DNA of 64,000 nucleotides. It comes from RGIG995 sp045542115 (GTDB lineage: Bacteria > Bacillota > Clostridia > Oscillospirales > UBA644). The DNA is taken from positions 36,775 to 100,774 of the forward strand of contig JAZQKK010000007.1 of assembly GCA_045542115.1 (NCBI GenBank). The letters are read 5' to 3'. Position numbers and translations under genes: made by a program. Shown here piece after piece: positions 7,329 to 15,746 of this stretch. How positions within the stretch are numbered: the stretch's first letter is position 1; each line of letters starts with the position of its first letter. A model generated the notes under the pieces. The model had not been told where the DNA came from, did no database searches, and saw nothing but the letters and a program-made list of their open reading frames with translations.

Positions 7329-9242
7329 ATGCCGCCGCCGATGCCCTACGAACACAAAAAAGTGGCTCCGCCAAAGAATTTCAAAGACCTGTTTCGTTAT
7401 CTGAAAGAGGTGCTTGGTGGATTCTTTACCCGTTTTTTCTATATCGTGTCTTTGGTTTGGGATTCGGGGAAATGGATTCTGTTTTTGTTGTCCTTTGTGG
7501 CTCTGTTTCAAGGGGTTGCACCCATTCTGAACTCTTTGATTTCGAAAAATATGCTCAACGAACTCCATCGTTCCGCAGGACAGGGAACTCTTGCTTCGGA
7601 GTTCTGGTCTTCCCCCGTGTTTCAGTTTCTGATTCTGTTTTTTTTGTTCCGCTTTTTACATCAATCGGTGAACAGCTTGAACAGTGCAATGAATCGGATT
7701 GCAGGAGAAAAAGTAGTCCAACAGGTCAAACTGCGGATTATGAACAAATCCAAGCAATTGGATTTGGGGTCGTTTGACGACCCGGTGTTCTACGAGCGGA
7801 TGGAAAATGCCAACCGGGAAGCCGGGCACCGTCCGCTGAGTATTTTATCGGATACTTTTGGCATTGTCAGTACGGTGATTGAGCTTGTATCCTATCTCAT
7901 CGTGCTGTTTTCCGCACCGGGACTTTGGTACGCCGCACCGGTGATTTTGCTGATCTCGATTCCTTCCGCAGTGATCAACTATATCTACCGCAAAAAAGTA
8001 TTTAATTATTACCGTTGGCGTTCCAAAGACCGGCGGCAGATGAATTATTATTCCGACCTGTTGGTGGACAAAGACAAAGTCAAAGAAGTTCGTTTGTTCG
8101 GTCTTGCCGAGCGGTTTATTTCCCGGTACACGGAAGTGTTTTCCCAGTATTTTAAGGGACTGCGTCGGCTGACTCTGAGTGAAAATTGGTTTCATATCGG
8201 GATTGGAGCGCTGACGGTTGCGGTGAATTTTCTGTTTTATGGGATGATTGCCGTCAAGGTGTTCACCGGGCAGATTTTGATTGGGGATTATACCCTGTAT
8301 ACCGCGGCGATTCTTTCGGTCTCCGGGGCCGTGGCCTCCCTGATTAACAAATCCGCTTCCATTTACGAGGGAACGCTGTTTATCGACAACCTTATCTCCT
8401 TTATGAAAGAACCCTTCTCCATTCGTTGCAGGGCTCAATCTCCTGTTCCGGTAAAACGGGGGTGCGGTCACCGTATCGAATTTTGCAACGTTTCCTTCTC
8501 GTATCCCGGCACGGAACGGAAGGTCCTGGACAGGTTGAGTTTCGTGATTGAGCCGGGACAGACGATGGTCCTTGTGGGGTTAAACGGAGCCGGAAAGACT
8601 ACGTTGATCAAACTGCTCACGCGCCTGTACGACCCCACCGAAGGACAGATTCTTTTGGACGGTGTGGATTTGCGGGATTATGACGTAGAAGAACTGTATC
8701 GGATGTTCGGTATTATTTTCCAGGATTTTGGAAGATATGCTGAGACGGTAGAAGAAAACGTCCGTTTTGGGGATCTGCATCGAAATGCCGACCGTAAGGC
8801 GGTGGAAGATGCCGTGGTGCAAGCCGCGGCTCACGATTTTGTGAAAAACCTTCCCCAAGGGTTGGACACACCGCTGATGCGCATTTTTGAAAAAAATGGA
8901 ATGGAGCTTTCCATTGGTCAATGGCAAAAACTATCCATTGCCCGGGCGTTTTATTCCGATTCGGATATCCTGATCCTGGACGAGCCCACCGCATCCCTCG
9001 ACCCCTTGGCGGAACAAGAAATTTTCCGTCAATTCGATACCCTTCGGAAGGACAAGACCACGATTTTCGTTTCCCATCGCCTTTCCAGTGCCACCACGGC
9101 AGACACGGTGTTGGTGTTGGATGGGGGGCGGGTAGAAGAAATGGGACGTCACGACGTTTTGATGGCCCAAAAAGGAACCTATTATCATCTGTTCTCTACC
9201 CAAGCGGAACGATACCTCTCAACCGAAGAAAGCAAAAAATAA
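7329..9242 (+). CDS. ABC transporter, fused permease/ATP-binding half-transporter
   Basis: Half-transporter of 637 residues that should work as a homodimer in the membrane. The N-terminal half has about six membrane helices. The ATPase half has Walker A GLNGAGKTT (about residue 416), a signature LSIGQWQKL (LSIGQ replacing the textbook LSGGQ), Walker B ILILDEPTASLD and the H-loop SHR. I chose ATG 7329 because AAGGGGG at 7313-7319 precedes it; an upstream TTG at 7308 and an internal ATG at 7344 are alternatives. The substrate cannot be told; there is no partner half-transporter beside it. It may export a peptide, lipid or drug. It has its own promoter and terminator. Confidence 0.9.
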   Translation: MPPPMPYEHKKVAPPKNFKDLFRYLKEVLGGFFTRFFYIVSLVWDSGKWILFLLSFVALFQGVAPILNSLISKNMLNELHRSAGQGTLASEFWSSPVFQFLILFFLFRFLHQSVNSLNSAMNRIAGEKVVQQVKLRIMNKSKQLDLGSFDDPVFYERMENANREAGHRPLSILSDTFGIVSTVIELVSYLIVLFSAPGLWYAAPVILLISIPSAVINYIYRKKVFNYYRWRSKDRRQMNYYSDLLVDKDKVKEVRLFGLAERFISRYTEVFSQYFKGLRRLTLSENWFHIGIGALTVAVNFLFYGMIAVKVFTGQILIGDYTLYTAAILSVSGAVASLINKSASIYEGTLFIDNLISFMKEPFSIRCRAQSPVPVKRGCGHRIEFCNVSFSYPGTERKVLDRLSFVIEPGQTMVLVGLNGAGKTTLIKLLTRLYDPTEGQILLDGVDLRDYDVEELYRMFGIIFQDFGRYAETVEENVRFGDLHRNADRKAVEDAVVQAAAHDFVKNLPQGLDTPLMRIFEKNGMELSIGQWQKLSIARAFYSDSDILILDEPTASLDPLAEQEIFRQFDTLRKDKTTIFVSHRLSSATTADTVLVLDGGRVEEMGRHDVLMAQKGTYYHLFSTQAERYLSTEESKK

Positions 9243-9243
9243 A

Positions 9244-9275
9244 AAGAATCCCTGTACGGAAGTACAGGGATTCTT
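9244..9275. terminator. Bidirectional terminator between convergent genes
   Basis: Perfect 14-bp stem AAGAATCCCTGTAC with a GGAA loop. On the minus strand it is followed by TTTTTATTTTTT, so it probably ends the twelve-gene minus-strand run. It also ends the ABC transporter gene on the plus strand. Confidence 0.9.
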
Positions 9276-9278
9276 GAT

Positions 9279-10358
9279 TTACAGTTTCATTGCCCCTTTT
9301 GCGGCGGCTAACAGCCGGCGGATGGGCAGTTTTTGAGGACATTGTTTTTCACAGCGTCCGCATCCGATACAGTCGGCGGGGGTGGGGTGGTCTTTGGCCA
9401 AATTCACGCCGTCGTTTCCTTTGTTGTAAGCGTCAAACCATTGGGGAATGGGAATCTGCTTCGGACAATCGGCAAGGCAGTATTCACAACCGGTACAGGA
9501 AACTGCCACTGACTTGTTGATAATATCGGCACAACGGAACAACAGTTTCCGCTCATCCTCGGTCAGAGGCTTGAAATCATTGAAAAACGCCGTGTTTTCG
9601 TCTAATTGATGCAAGTCGGACATCCCGCTTAACACCATAATCACGCCGGGTAAGGTCGCCACGAATTGCAACGCCCATTGGGCGGGAGATTTCTTCGGGT
9701 CGCAGGCCCGCAACAAGGCTTCCGCTTCTGCCGGGACTTTTGCAAGGGCGCCCCCTTTGACCGGTTCCATAATGATAATATCTTTTCCGTGCTTGCGAGC
9801 CACTTCGTAGCAAAGCCGGGACTGTACCGTAGGCGATTCCCAATCAAGATAGTTGATTTGCAATTGTACGAATTCCACTTCAGGATGTTCGCTGAGAATC
9901 TTATCCAAAACGTCTGCGGTATCGTGGAAGGAAAACCCGAACCGCTTCACCTTTCCCTCGGCCTTTTTTTGCATTACGAAATCAAAGGCACCCAGCCGGG
10001 TCGCCAATTCGTACAAACGGGCGTTAAGACAGTGGAGAAGGTAATAATCGAAAAATTCGACGCCGCACTTTTCCCGTTGCTCGTTAAAGATTCGCTCCAT
10101 ATCTTCGGGCGTTTCCAACTTCGGGGTGGGAAGCTTTGTGGCAAGCAGGTATTTTTCGCGGTCTATCCGGGAGGTCAACACCTTGCGGACGGCGTTTTCG
10201 CTTTCCGCATTGTGATACATATAGGCGGTGTCGAAATAGGTATATCCCCGGTTCAAAAACCGGTCAGTCATTTCCTGAAATTGCGTAAGGTCAATAGCTT
10301 CCGGTTTCTCCGGGTCGGTTTTCGGAAGCCGCATCAATCCAAACCCCAACGGTTTCAT
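9279..10358 (-). CDS. Aldo/keto reductase with C-terminal 2x[4Fe-4S] ferredoxin domain
   Basis: 359 residues. The barrel has the aldo/keto reductase tetrad D43, Y48, K75 and H109 (YFDTAYMYH, LATKLP, LLHC). The C-terminus carries two CxxCxxCxxxC motifs at 288-298 and 330-340, so electrons may pass to or from ferredoxin rather than only NAD(P)H. This two-domain form is common in anaerobes, but its substrate is mostly unknown. Its ribosome site, ACAGGAGCG, overlaps the stop codon of murC, so translation may be coupled. Last gene of the long minus-strand run. Confidence 0.88.
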   Translation of the reverse strand: MKPLGFGLMRLPKTDPEKPEAIDLTQFQEMTDRFLNRGYTYFDTAYMYHNAESENAVRKVLTSRIDREKYLLATKLPTPKLETPEDMERIFNEQREKCGVEFFDYYLLHCLNARLYELATRLGAFDFVMQKKAEGKVKRFGFSFHDTADVLDKILSEHPEVEFVQLQINYLDWESPTVQSRLCYEVARKHGKDIIIMEPVKGGALAKVPAEAEALLRACDPKKSPAQWALQFVATLPGVIMVLSGMSDLHQLDENTAFFNDFKPLTEDERKLLFRCADIINKSVAVSCTGCEYCLADCPKQIPIPQWFDAYNKGNDGVNLAKDHPTPADCIGCGRCEKQCPQKLPIRRLLAAAKGAMKL

Positions 10359-10373
10359 CGTCTATCGCTCCTG

Positions 10374-11795
10374 TCAGTCGGCAAGAAATTTAGTCTCACC
10401 GTATTTTTTTGTGGTTAAAATCGCGGCTTTGTTGATGTCTCCGCACCCTAAGGTAATGAACAGGTCTCCCGGCTGAGCCAATTCCTTGACTCGGTCGGCA
10501 ATATGTTCAAAATCCCGCATCAGTTCCGCATTGTCCAGCCGGGCGACCACGTCTTCCGCGTAGATGTTATAATCGTCGTTGGTCTCCCGGGCAGGGTAGA
10601 TGGGAGGAATCAAGACTTTGTCGACGGTGGATAAAACCTCCACAAATTCATCCATCAGCATTTTAGTGCGGGAGAAGGTGTGGGGTTGGTGGATTGCAAT
10701 AATCCGTTTAAATCCCAGATCCCGCGCGGTCTTAAAGGTCACCGCGTAAGCGTCGGGGTGATGACCGTAGTCGTCGGCGATGACGGCTCCGTTGATGGTG
10801 CAGTGGTATTCAAACCGCCGTCCTGCCCCGTTGTAGGCAGGGATGCCTCGGACGATTTCTTCCTTCGTCAATCCCAGAGCAAAGCCGGCTGCCGCCGTGG
10901 CTAACGCGTTTAATACGTTGTGTCTTCCCGGCACGGACAGCTGGACTTTCCCGAAAAATTCTTTTTTGTCGTCGTTGTTTTGATGATAGTATAAATCAAA
11001 GGACGGCAGCCCTTGGTTTAACGTCACGTTTTCTGCCCGAAAATGCCCGGTATTCAATCCGAACAAAAGAAGATTCCCCTGATATCCTTCCAGCATTTTC
11101 AGGGTGTTTTCGTCTTCTGCATTGGTGACAAGCGTTCCGCCGGGTTTGATATTCTTTAAATACCGTTGAAAACATCCGATGACGTTGTCCAGCGTCTTAA
11201 AATATTCCATATGATCTTCGGCGATGTTGAGAATCACCGAAACGTCGGAGCGGAAATATTGGAAAGATTCTTTAAATTCACAACTCTCAAAAACGCAAAG
11301 GTCTTCTTTTTCGCTCAACCGGTAGGAGGCACCAATGAGATTCATATGTCCGCCGATGATGGCCGCCGGGTCTTTTTTCGCAGAAAGTAAAAGGGCGGTA
11401 ATCATCGATGAGGTTGTGGTCTTTCCGTGAGTTCCGGCCACTCCTACGGTGGTTTTGTATCCGTCCAAAATCTCTCCCAAGAATTCTGCTCTCCGGAATA
11501 CGGGAATTCCCAACGCTTCTGCCCGGAGCCGTTCGGGATTGGTGGGAGCAATGGCGTCGGTCATAATGACCGCGTCGGGACGATGGGTATCAATGTTGTC
11601 CGCCACCTGTCCGATGGAGACGGCAATGCCCAGGTCTTCCAACTGTCGGGTGGCCTTTCCGGACTGCATATCCGAACCCGAAACGGTATATCCCCGCTGC
11701 AAGGCAATTTGGGCAAGGGAACTCATCGAAGAGCCGCCAATTCCCAAAAAATGCAGTTTTTTCGCGGTTGCAAGGGTGCTTTTAATCGTGCACAT
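10374..11795 (-). CDS. murC: UDP-N-acetylmuramate--L-alanine ligase
   Basis: Adds L-alanine to UDP-MurNAc, using ATP, in cytoplasmic peptidoglycan precursor synthesis. 473 residues, normal for MurC. The N-terminal Rossmann-like domain has FLGIGGSSMSSLAQIA, and the ATP loop GTHGKTTTSS is at 121-130. The central domain has NIAEDHMEYF and the C-terminal domain QPHTFSRTKMLMDEF, a MurC hallmark. It lies apart from any mur/dcw cluster, between a membrane protein gene and the aldo/keto reductase, in a run with short gaps. Confidence 0.96.
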   Translation of the reverse strand: MCTIKSTLATAKKLHFLGIGGSSMSSLAQIALQRGYTVSGSDMQSGKATRQLEDLGIAVSIGQVADNIDTHRPDAVIMTDAIAPTNPERLRAEALGIPVFRRAEFLGEILDGYKTTVGVAGTHGKTTTSSMITALLLSAKKDPAAIIGGHMNLIGASYRLSEKEDLCVFESCEFKESFQYFRSDVSVILNIAEDHMEYFKTLDNVIGCFQRYLKNIKPGGTLVTNAEDENTLKMLEGYQGNLLLFGLNTGHFRAENVTLNQGLPSFDLYYHQNNDDKKEFFGKVQLSVPGRHNVLNALATAAAGFALGLTKEEIVRGIPAYNGAGRRFEYHCTINGAVIADDYGHHPDAYAVTFKTARDLGFKRIIAIHQPHTFSRTKMLMDEFVEVLSTVDKVLIPPIYPARETNDDYNIYAEDVVARLDNAELMRDFEHIADRVKELAQPGDLFITLGCGDINKAAILTTKKYGETKFLAD

Positions 11796-11815
11796 TGGTA
11801 TAAAACTCCCAAAAA

Positions 11816-12442
11816 TTATTTTTTAACGCCGAAACGGTATTCTTTCACCGGGTCGTTGGCTCCGGTGAGCATTTCCTGGCAGTCTTTCATCCCAAACCAC
11901 GCGGCGATGATGGCCAACAGAGACAACGGATAGGAAATCCAATGCCAGGAGAAGGGAAGAATGACGATAGAGGCACCGACGTGGCACAGTCCCGCAAGTC
12001 CGCAGGCAATCATTCCCGCAATGCAAACGGTACATTGCAGTTTATGCTTGTCGGTCTGTTCCCAATACCCCAAAAGAGCAAAGAGCAGCCAACCCAGCAA
12101 GAGAACCGCTACCAAGAGAATTAAATCTCCAAACTGGGCGGATACGTAATTCAGCCCGTTGAGAATCCAATCCAACCATTTCAGGTCAACGGTAAACAGG
12201 TCTTTAAGAAGAATCTTAATTTGTCCCAGGAAAAAGAGGAAGGAAACCAAGGTCATTCCCGATACGGCAACGTACAGTCCCCGCATCCGACCGTTGATAC
12301 GCCGTTTTTCCAAGGTAAACCAAAGAATCAGATATCCGATAAAGTCGGGTAAAATATCAATTACTACCGTGGATTTTTCCACCGTGTACTGTGCCTGAAA
12401 GCAAAATACGATCAGTCCAAGACCGAAGAGGATCAAGTTCAT
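11816..12442 (-). CDS. Hypothetical multi-pass membrane protein
   Basis: 208 residues with about five or six hydrophobic segments (near 1-20, 29-40, 55-75, 100-125, 138-155 and 168-185). Between them are short basic loops such as EKRRINGRMRG. The C-terminal tail is hydrophilic and basic (EYRFGVKK). I do not recognise a family. It lies 9 bases downstream of rnc and 20 upstream of murC, so it is co-transcribed with both. No catalytic motif can be seen. Confidence 0.75.
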   Translation of the reverse strand: MNLILFGLGLIVFCFQAQYTVEKSTVVIDILPDFIGYLILWFTLEKRRINGRMRGLYVAVSGMTLVSFLFFLGQIKILLKDLFTVDLKWLDWILNGLNYVSAQFGDLILLVAVLLLGWLLFALLGYWEQTDKHKLQCTVCIAGMIACGLAGLCHVGASIVILPFSWHWISYPLSLLAIIAAWFGMKDCQEMLTGANDPVKEYRFGVKK

Positions 12443-12451
12443 AGCGTCTCC

Positions 12452-13132
12452 TTACTGTTCCAGCCCCATCAGTTCCAGGGCTTTTTGGGCGGCGGCTTGT
12501 TCTGCCGCTTTTTTCGACCGGCCTTCCCCTTCGGAGATGCGGTTGCTGTTTAAGTACAGATGACACACGAAGGTTTTTTCGTGTTCCGGACCGAAATCGT
12601 GAGCGATCACGTATTTCAGCACTTCCCCCGGATTTTTTTGAATCACTTCCTGCAATACGGTCTTGTAGTCGTGTTGGCGGAATTGTTCTCCGCCCCGAAT
12701 TAGGAAGGGAAGAATGAAGGCCTTTGCTTTTTCGTAGCCGCCGTCTAAGTAAATTGCTCCGAGAATCGCTTCGATCTCGTCGCACAGAATGGAATTGCGG
12801 TGTTCCGCTCCGGCCTGTTTTTCGCCTCGGCCCAGAAGCAAGCTTTCCCCCAAATTCAATTCTTTCGCATAGGTGGAAAGGGCTTCTTCGCAGACCAAAA
12901 GGGCTTTTGTTTTGGTCAAGTCCCCTTCGTCCCCGCCCCGGGTATGGTAGAGGTGGTCGGAGCAAATCAGAGATAAGACAGAGTCTCCCAAAAATTCCAG
13001 CCGCTCGTTACATTCCAGTGCATCTTTATGTTCGTTAAGATAGGAAGAGTGGGTCAAAGCCTTTTGGAGCAAGGTTTTGTCTTGAAAGACATACCCAATC
13101 TTTTTTTCGGTTTTTGCCAAGATTTCAGTCAT
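12452..13132 (-). CDS. rnc: Ribonuclease III
   Basis: Endonuclease specific for double-stranded RNA; processes rRNA precursors and regulatory duplexes. 226 residues from ATG 13132, which has GAGGG 8 bases upstream. The signature NERLEFLGDSVL (42-53) carries E46 and D50, and the second metal site is D118/E121 in LCDEIEAILGAI. The double-stranded RNA-binding domain is at about 155-226, ending KKAAEQAAAQKALE. The start overlaps the end of the ACP-like gene by 8 bases (ATGACTGA), so the two are translationally coupled. An upstream in-frame start at 13156 is less likely. Confidence 0.95.
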   Translation of the reverse strand: MTEILAKTEKKIGYVFQDKTLLQKALTHSSYLNEHKDALECNERLEFLGDSVLSLICSDHLYHTRGGDEGDLTKTKALLVCEEALSTYAKELNLGESLLLGRGEKQAGAEHRNSILCDEIEAILGAIYLDGGYEKAKAFILPFLIRGGEQFRQHDYKTVLQEVIQKNPGEVLKYVIAHDFGPEHEKTFVCHLYLNSNRISEGEGRSKKAAEQAAAQKALELMGLEQ

Positions 13133-13361
13133 TGCGATGGCCCTCGATATAAGCAATCAAATCCCCTACGGTGACAAAGTTTTTCCCGTCTTCCCAATCG
13201 ACGAAGACGTCGAATTCTTCTTCCACCGTCATAAAGATTTCCGTCATATCCAATTCATCCGCATCCAACTCCGCAAAGTCGGTGCCGGGGGTGATCTCTT
13301 CCTCTTCCACGGCAAAAATGTCGGCAAGAATGGGTTTGAGGGTGTTCAGAATCTGAATCAT
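13125..13361 (-). CDS. Acyl-carrier-protein-like protein lacking the phosphopantetheine serine
   Basis: 78 residues, the standard ACP length, lying between plsX and rnc, the usual place of acpP in Bacillota. The match to AcpP is clear along its length (EEITPGTDF, then the DELDMTEI helix, then TVEEEFDV, and a YIEGH end). The conserved Asp-Ser-Leu motif reads Asp-Glu-Leu: codon 36 is GAA (13254-13256 on the plus strand reads TTC). A glutamate cannot carry 4'-phosphopantetheine, so by established ACP biochemistry this protein cannot hold an acyl chain. It may be a structural or regulatory ACP relic, with the working ACP elsewhere. A GTG at 13373, overlapping the plsX stop, is an alternative start. 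Confidence 0.85.
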   Translation of the reverse strand: MIQILNTLKPILADIFAVEEEEITPGTDFAELDADELDMTEIFMTVEEEFDVFVDWEDGKNFVTVGDLIAYIEGHRND

Positions 13362-13369
13362 ACAATGGC

Positions 13370-14386
13370 TCACTTTCCCGCATCTGCGGATTCTTTTTGG
13401 GCTTGTAATTGTTCGGTAATGGTTTGAACCGCCCCGGATTTTGCAAAATTGGCGGCCTGACGAATGGCATTCTTAAAGGCTTTTGCATTGGAGCTTCCGT
13501 GGGCCTTGACCACCGGTTTGGAAACGCCCAACAGAACGGCGCCTCCTTCTTCTGTGTAGTCCAATTTTTTCTTCATCTGACGCAACTGAGGTTTCAGCAT
13601 CGCGGCGAGCAATTTGGAAAAAAAGGTGGCGGTGAGGGCTTGCTTCATAATGCTCATCATAAACATTGCCGTTCCTTCCACCGTTTTCAGTAGAATATTT
13701 CCGGCAAATCCGTCGGCTACGATAACGTCGCAGTCTCCGTCAAAGATCCCCCGGCCTTCCACGTTTCCGGCAAATTCAAAGGCGGGATTTTGTTTGAGAA
13801 GGGCGTGGGCTTGCTGATACAATTCCGGTCCTTTGGTTTCTTCGGTTCCGTTGTTCAAAAGGCCGACTCTCGGATTTTTGCAGAAACCGGCGTTTTTCAT
13901 ATACAAAGCGCCCATAAGCCCGAATTGGTCCAGATATTCCGGAGTGCAGACTTCGTTTGCACCGCTGTCAATCAGCATAAAATGTCCGGTTTTCGAAGGA
14001 AATACGGGAGCAAAGGCCGCCCGCTTCACGTTGGGGATACGTTTTACGATAAGGGTTCCCCCTGCAAGAATCGCGCCGGAATTTCCGGCGGAAACGAAGG
14101 CGTCGCCTTCTCCGTTTTTCAGAAGGTCAAAGGCCAGGCCCATCGAGGATTTCCGCTTTGCTTTCAAGACCGAACCTGCATCGTCTTCCATCGTAATGAT
14201 ATCGTCCGCGTGGCGGATTTCAATGCCTTCACCGTCAATTTCGTGGTCTTCCATCGTCTTTTTCAGCAATGCTTCCGGGCCGGTGACGATAATGTTTACG
14301 CCCAATTCTTCCACGGCCAAAGCACAGCCTTTCAGAATTTCTACGGGAGCGTGGTCGCCGCCCATTCCGTCTACGATAATGGTCAT
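13370..14386 (-). CDS. plsX: Phosphate acyltransferase PlsX
   Basis: Makes acyl-phosphate from acyl-ACP at the start of phospholipid synthesis; peripheral to the membrane. 338 residues, normal length. The N-terminus TIIVDGMGGDHAP is the family hallmark, with SAGNSGAILAGG and VADGFAGNILLKT further on. It lies 22 bases after trmFO and just before the ACP-like gene and rnc, matching the plsX-acpP-rnc order common in Bacillota. The adjacent ACP has lost its serine, so PlsX must use an acyl-ACP encoded elsewhere. Confidence 0.96.
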   Translation of the reverse strand: MTIIVDGMGGDHAPVEILKGCALAVEELGVNIIVTGPEALLKKTMEDHEIDGEGIEIRHADDIITMEDDAGSVLKAKRKSSMGLAFDLLKNGEGDAFVSAGNSGAILAGGTLIVKRIPNVKRAAFAPVFPSKTGHFMLIDSGANEVCTPEYLDQFGLMGALYMKNAGFCKNPRVGLLNNGTEETKGPELYQQAHALLKQNPAFEFAGNVEGRGIFDGDCDVIVADGFAGNILLKTVEGTAMFMMSIMKQALTATFFSKLLAAMLKPQLRQMKKKLDYTEEGGAVLLGVSKPVVKAHGSSNAKAFKNAIRQAANFAKSGAVQTITEQLQAQKESADAGK

Positions 14387-14408
14387 AGTGTATACCTTCC
14401 TCTCGTTT

Positions 14409-15746
14409 TTATCCCCGGTCTTCCGATGTTTCTTCCGGGGGTAGGGTGATAGAGATGTTGTTCTCGTTGCAAAATGCGGTCAACGTTTCCAGGGCTCGGG
14501 CGGATAAGAAACCTTTCCGGTCCTTTTTCTTGATTCTGCCTTCCAGGGATGGAAGCAGACCAAAGTTTACGTTCATCGGCTGAAATTCCGCCACTGACGG
14601 GTCGGACACGTAGTGTGCCAAAGCCCCAATGGCCGTTTCTCTGGGAAAGATGACCGTGTCTTCCAAGGCGGCGTTCAGCCCGGCAACAAAACCGGAAGAC
14701 GCCGATTCGATGTATCCTTCCACCCCGGTAATCTGCCCGGCGAAATAGAGATTCTTCCGGGTCTTTACCCGATAGGTGGGGGTGAGAAGGTCGGGGGAAT
14801 GTAAGAAGGTGTTCCGGTGCATTACCCCGTACCGTACAAATTCCGCAGCTTCAAGCCCGGGAATCATCCGAAAGACCCGGCGCTGTTCCGGCCAGGTCAG
14901 ATGGGTTTGGAATCCCACGATGTTGTAAAGGGACGATGCGGCGTTGTCTTTTCGCAGTTGCACCACCGCCTTGGGCAATTTCCCGGTGTGGGGATTCATC
15001 AGCCCCACGGGTTTTAACGGTCCGAACAACAGTGTTTCGTATCCCCGGGCGGCCATTACTTCCACCGGCATACACCCTTCGAAGACTTTGTCGTTTTCAA
15101 AGCCGTGCAGTTGGGCGGTCTCGGCGGAAACCAGAGCCTTGTAAAAGGCATCGTATTCTTCTTCGTCCATCGGACAGTTGATGTAATCCGGCGTACCTTT
15201 GTCGTATCGGGAGGCCAGATAGGCTTTTGTCATATCTACGCTCTCCGCGGTTACGATGGGGGCGGCGGCATCAAAGAAGGAAAGTCCTTCTCCGAATTCC
15301 TTAACGATGGCCTGAGCCAAGGGGTCGGAGGCTAAGGGGCCCGCGGCGATTACGGTGGGTTCTTCAAAGTCGAGAGAGGAAATTTCCCGTTCCACCACAG
15401 TAATGTTGGGATGATTGCGAATTTTGTCGGTAACGTAACGGGCAAATCCTTCCCGGTCCACAGCCAAAGCACCGCCGGCGGGAACGCGGGTTGCCATTGC
15501 CGCTTCCATTACTAAGGACCCCATCCGGAGCAATTCTTCTTTCAGAAGTCCGATGGCGTTTTGCAATCCTTCCGCCCGCAGGGAGTTGGAACAGACCAAT
15601 TCACAGAACAGGTCCGACTGATGGGCGGGGGATTTTTTCAGGGGCTTCATTTCGTACAACGTGACTTTGACTCCCCGTTGTGCACATTGCCACGCCGCCT
15701 CGCATCCCGCAAGGCCGGCTCCTACCACGGTTACGGAAGGGTTCAT
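14409..15746 (-). CDS. trmFO: Folate/FAD-dependent tRNA (uracil-54-C5) methyltransferase
   Basis: Makes ribothymidine at position 54 of tRNA using methylenetetrahydrofolate and FADH2. 445 residues. The N-terminal FAD site is VVGAGLAGCEAAW, followed by the TrmFO block CELVCSNSLRAEGLQNA. Cys residues in that block match the catalytic region. The C-terminal half has GQITGVEGYIESASSG. Its ATG overlaps the stop codon of topA (ATGA), a typical coupled pair in Bacillota. Confidence 0.96.
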   Translation of the reverse strand: MNPSVTVVGAGLAGCEAAWQCAQRGVKVTLYEMKPLKKSPAHQSDLFCELVCSNSLRAEGLQNAIGLLKEELLRMGSLVMEAAMATRVPAGGALAVDREGFARYVTDKIRNHPNITVVEREISSLDFEEPTVIAAGPLASDPLAQAIVKEFGEGLSFFDAAAPIVTAESVDMTKAYLASRYDKGTPDYINCPMDEEEYDAFYKALVSAETAQLHGFENDKVFEGCMPVEVMAARGYETLLFGPLKPVGLMNPHTGKLPKAVVQLRKDNAASSLYNIVGFQTHLTWPEQRRVFRMIPGLEAAEFVRYGVMHRNTFLHSPDLLTPTYRVKTRKNLYFAGQITGVEGYIESASSGFVAGLNAALEDTVIFPRETAIGALAHYVSDPSVAEFQPMNVNFGLLPSLEGRIKKKDRKGFLSARALETLTAFCNENNISITLPPEETSEDRG

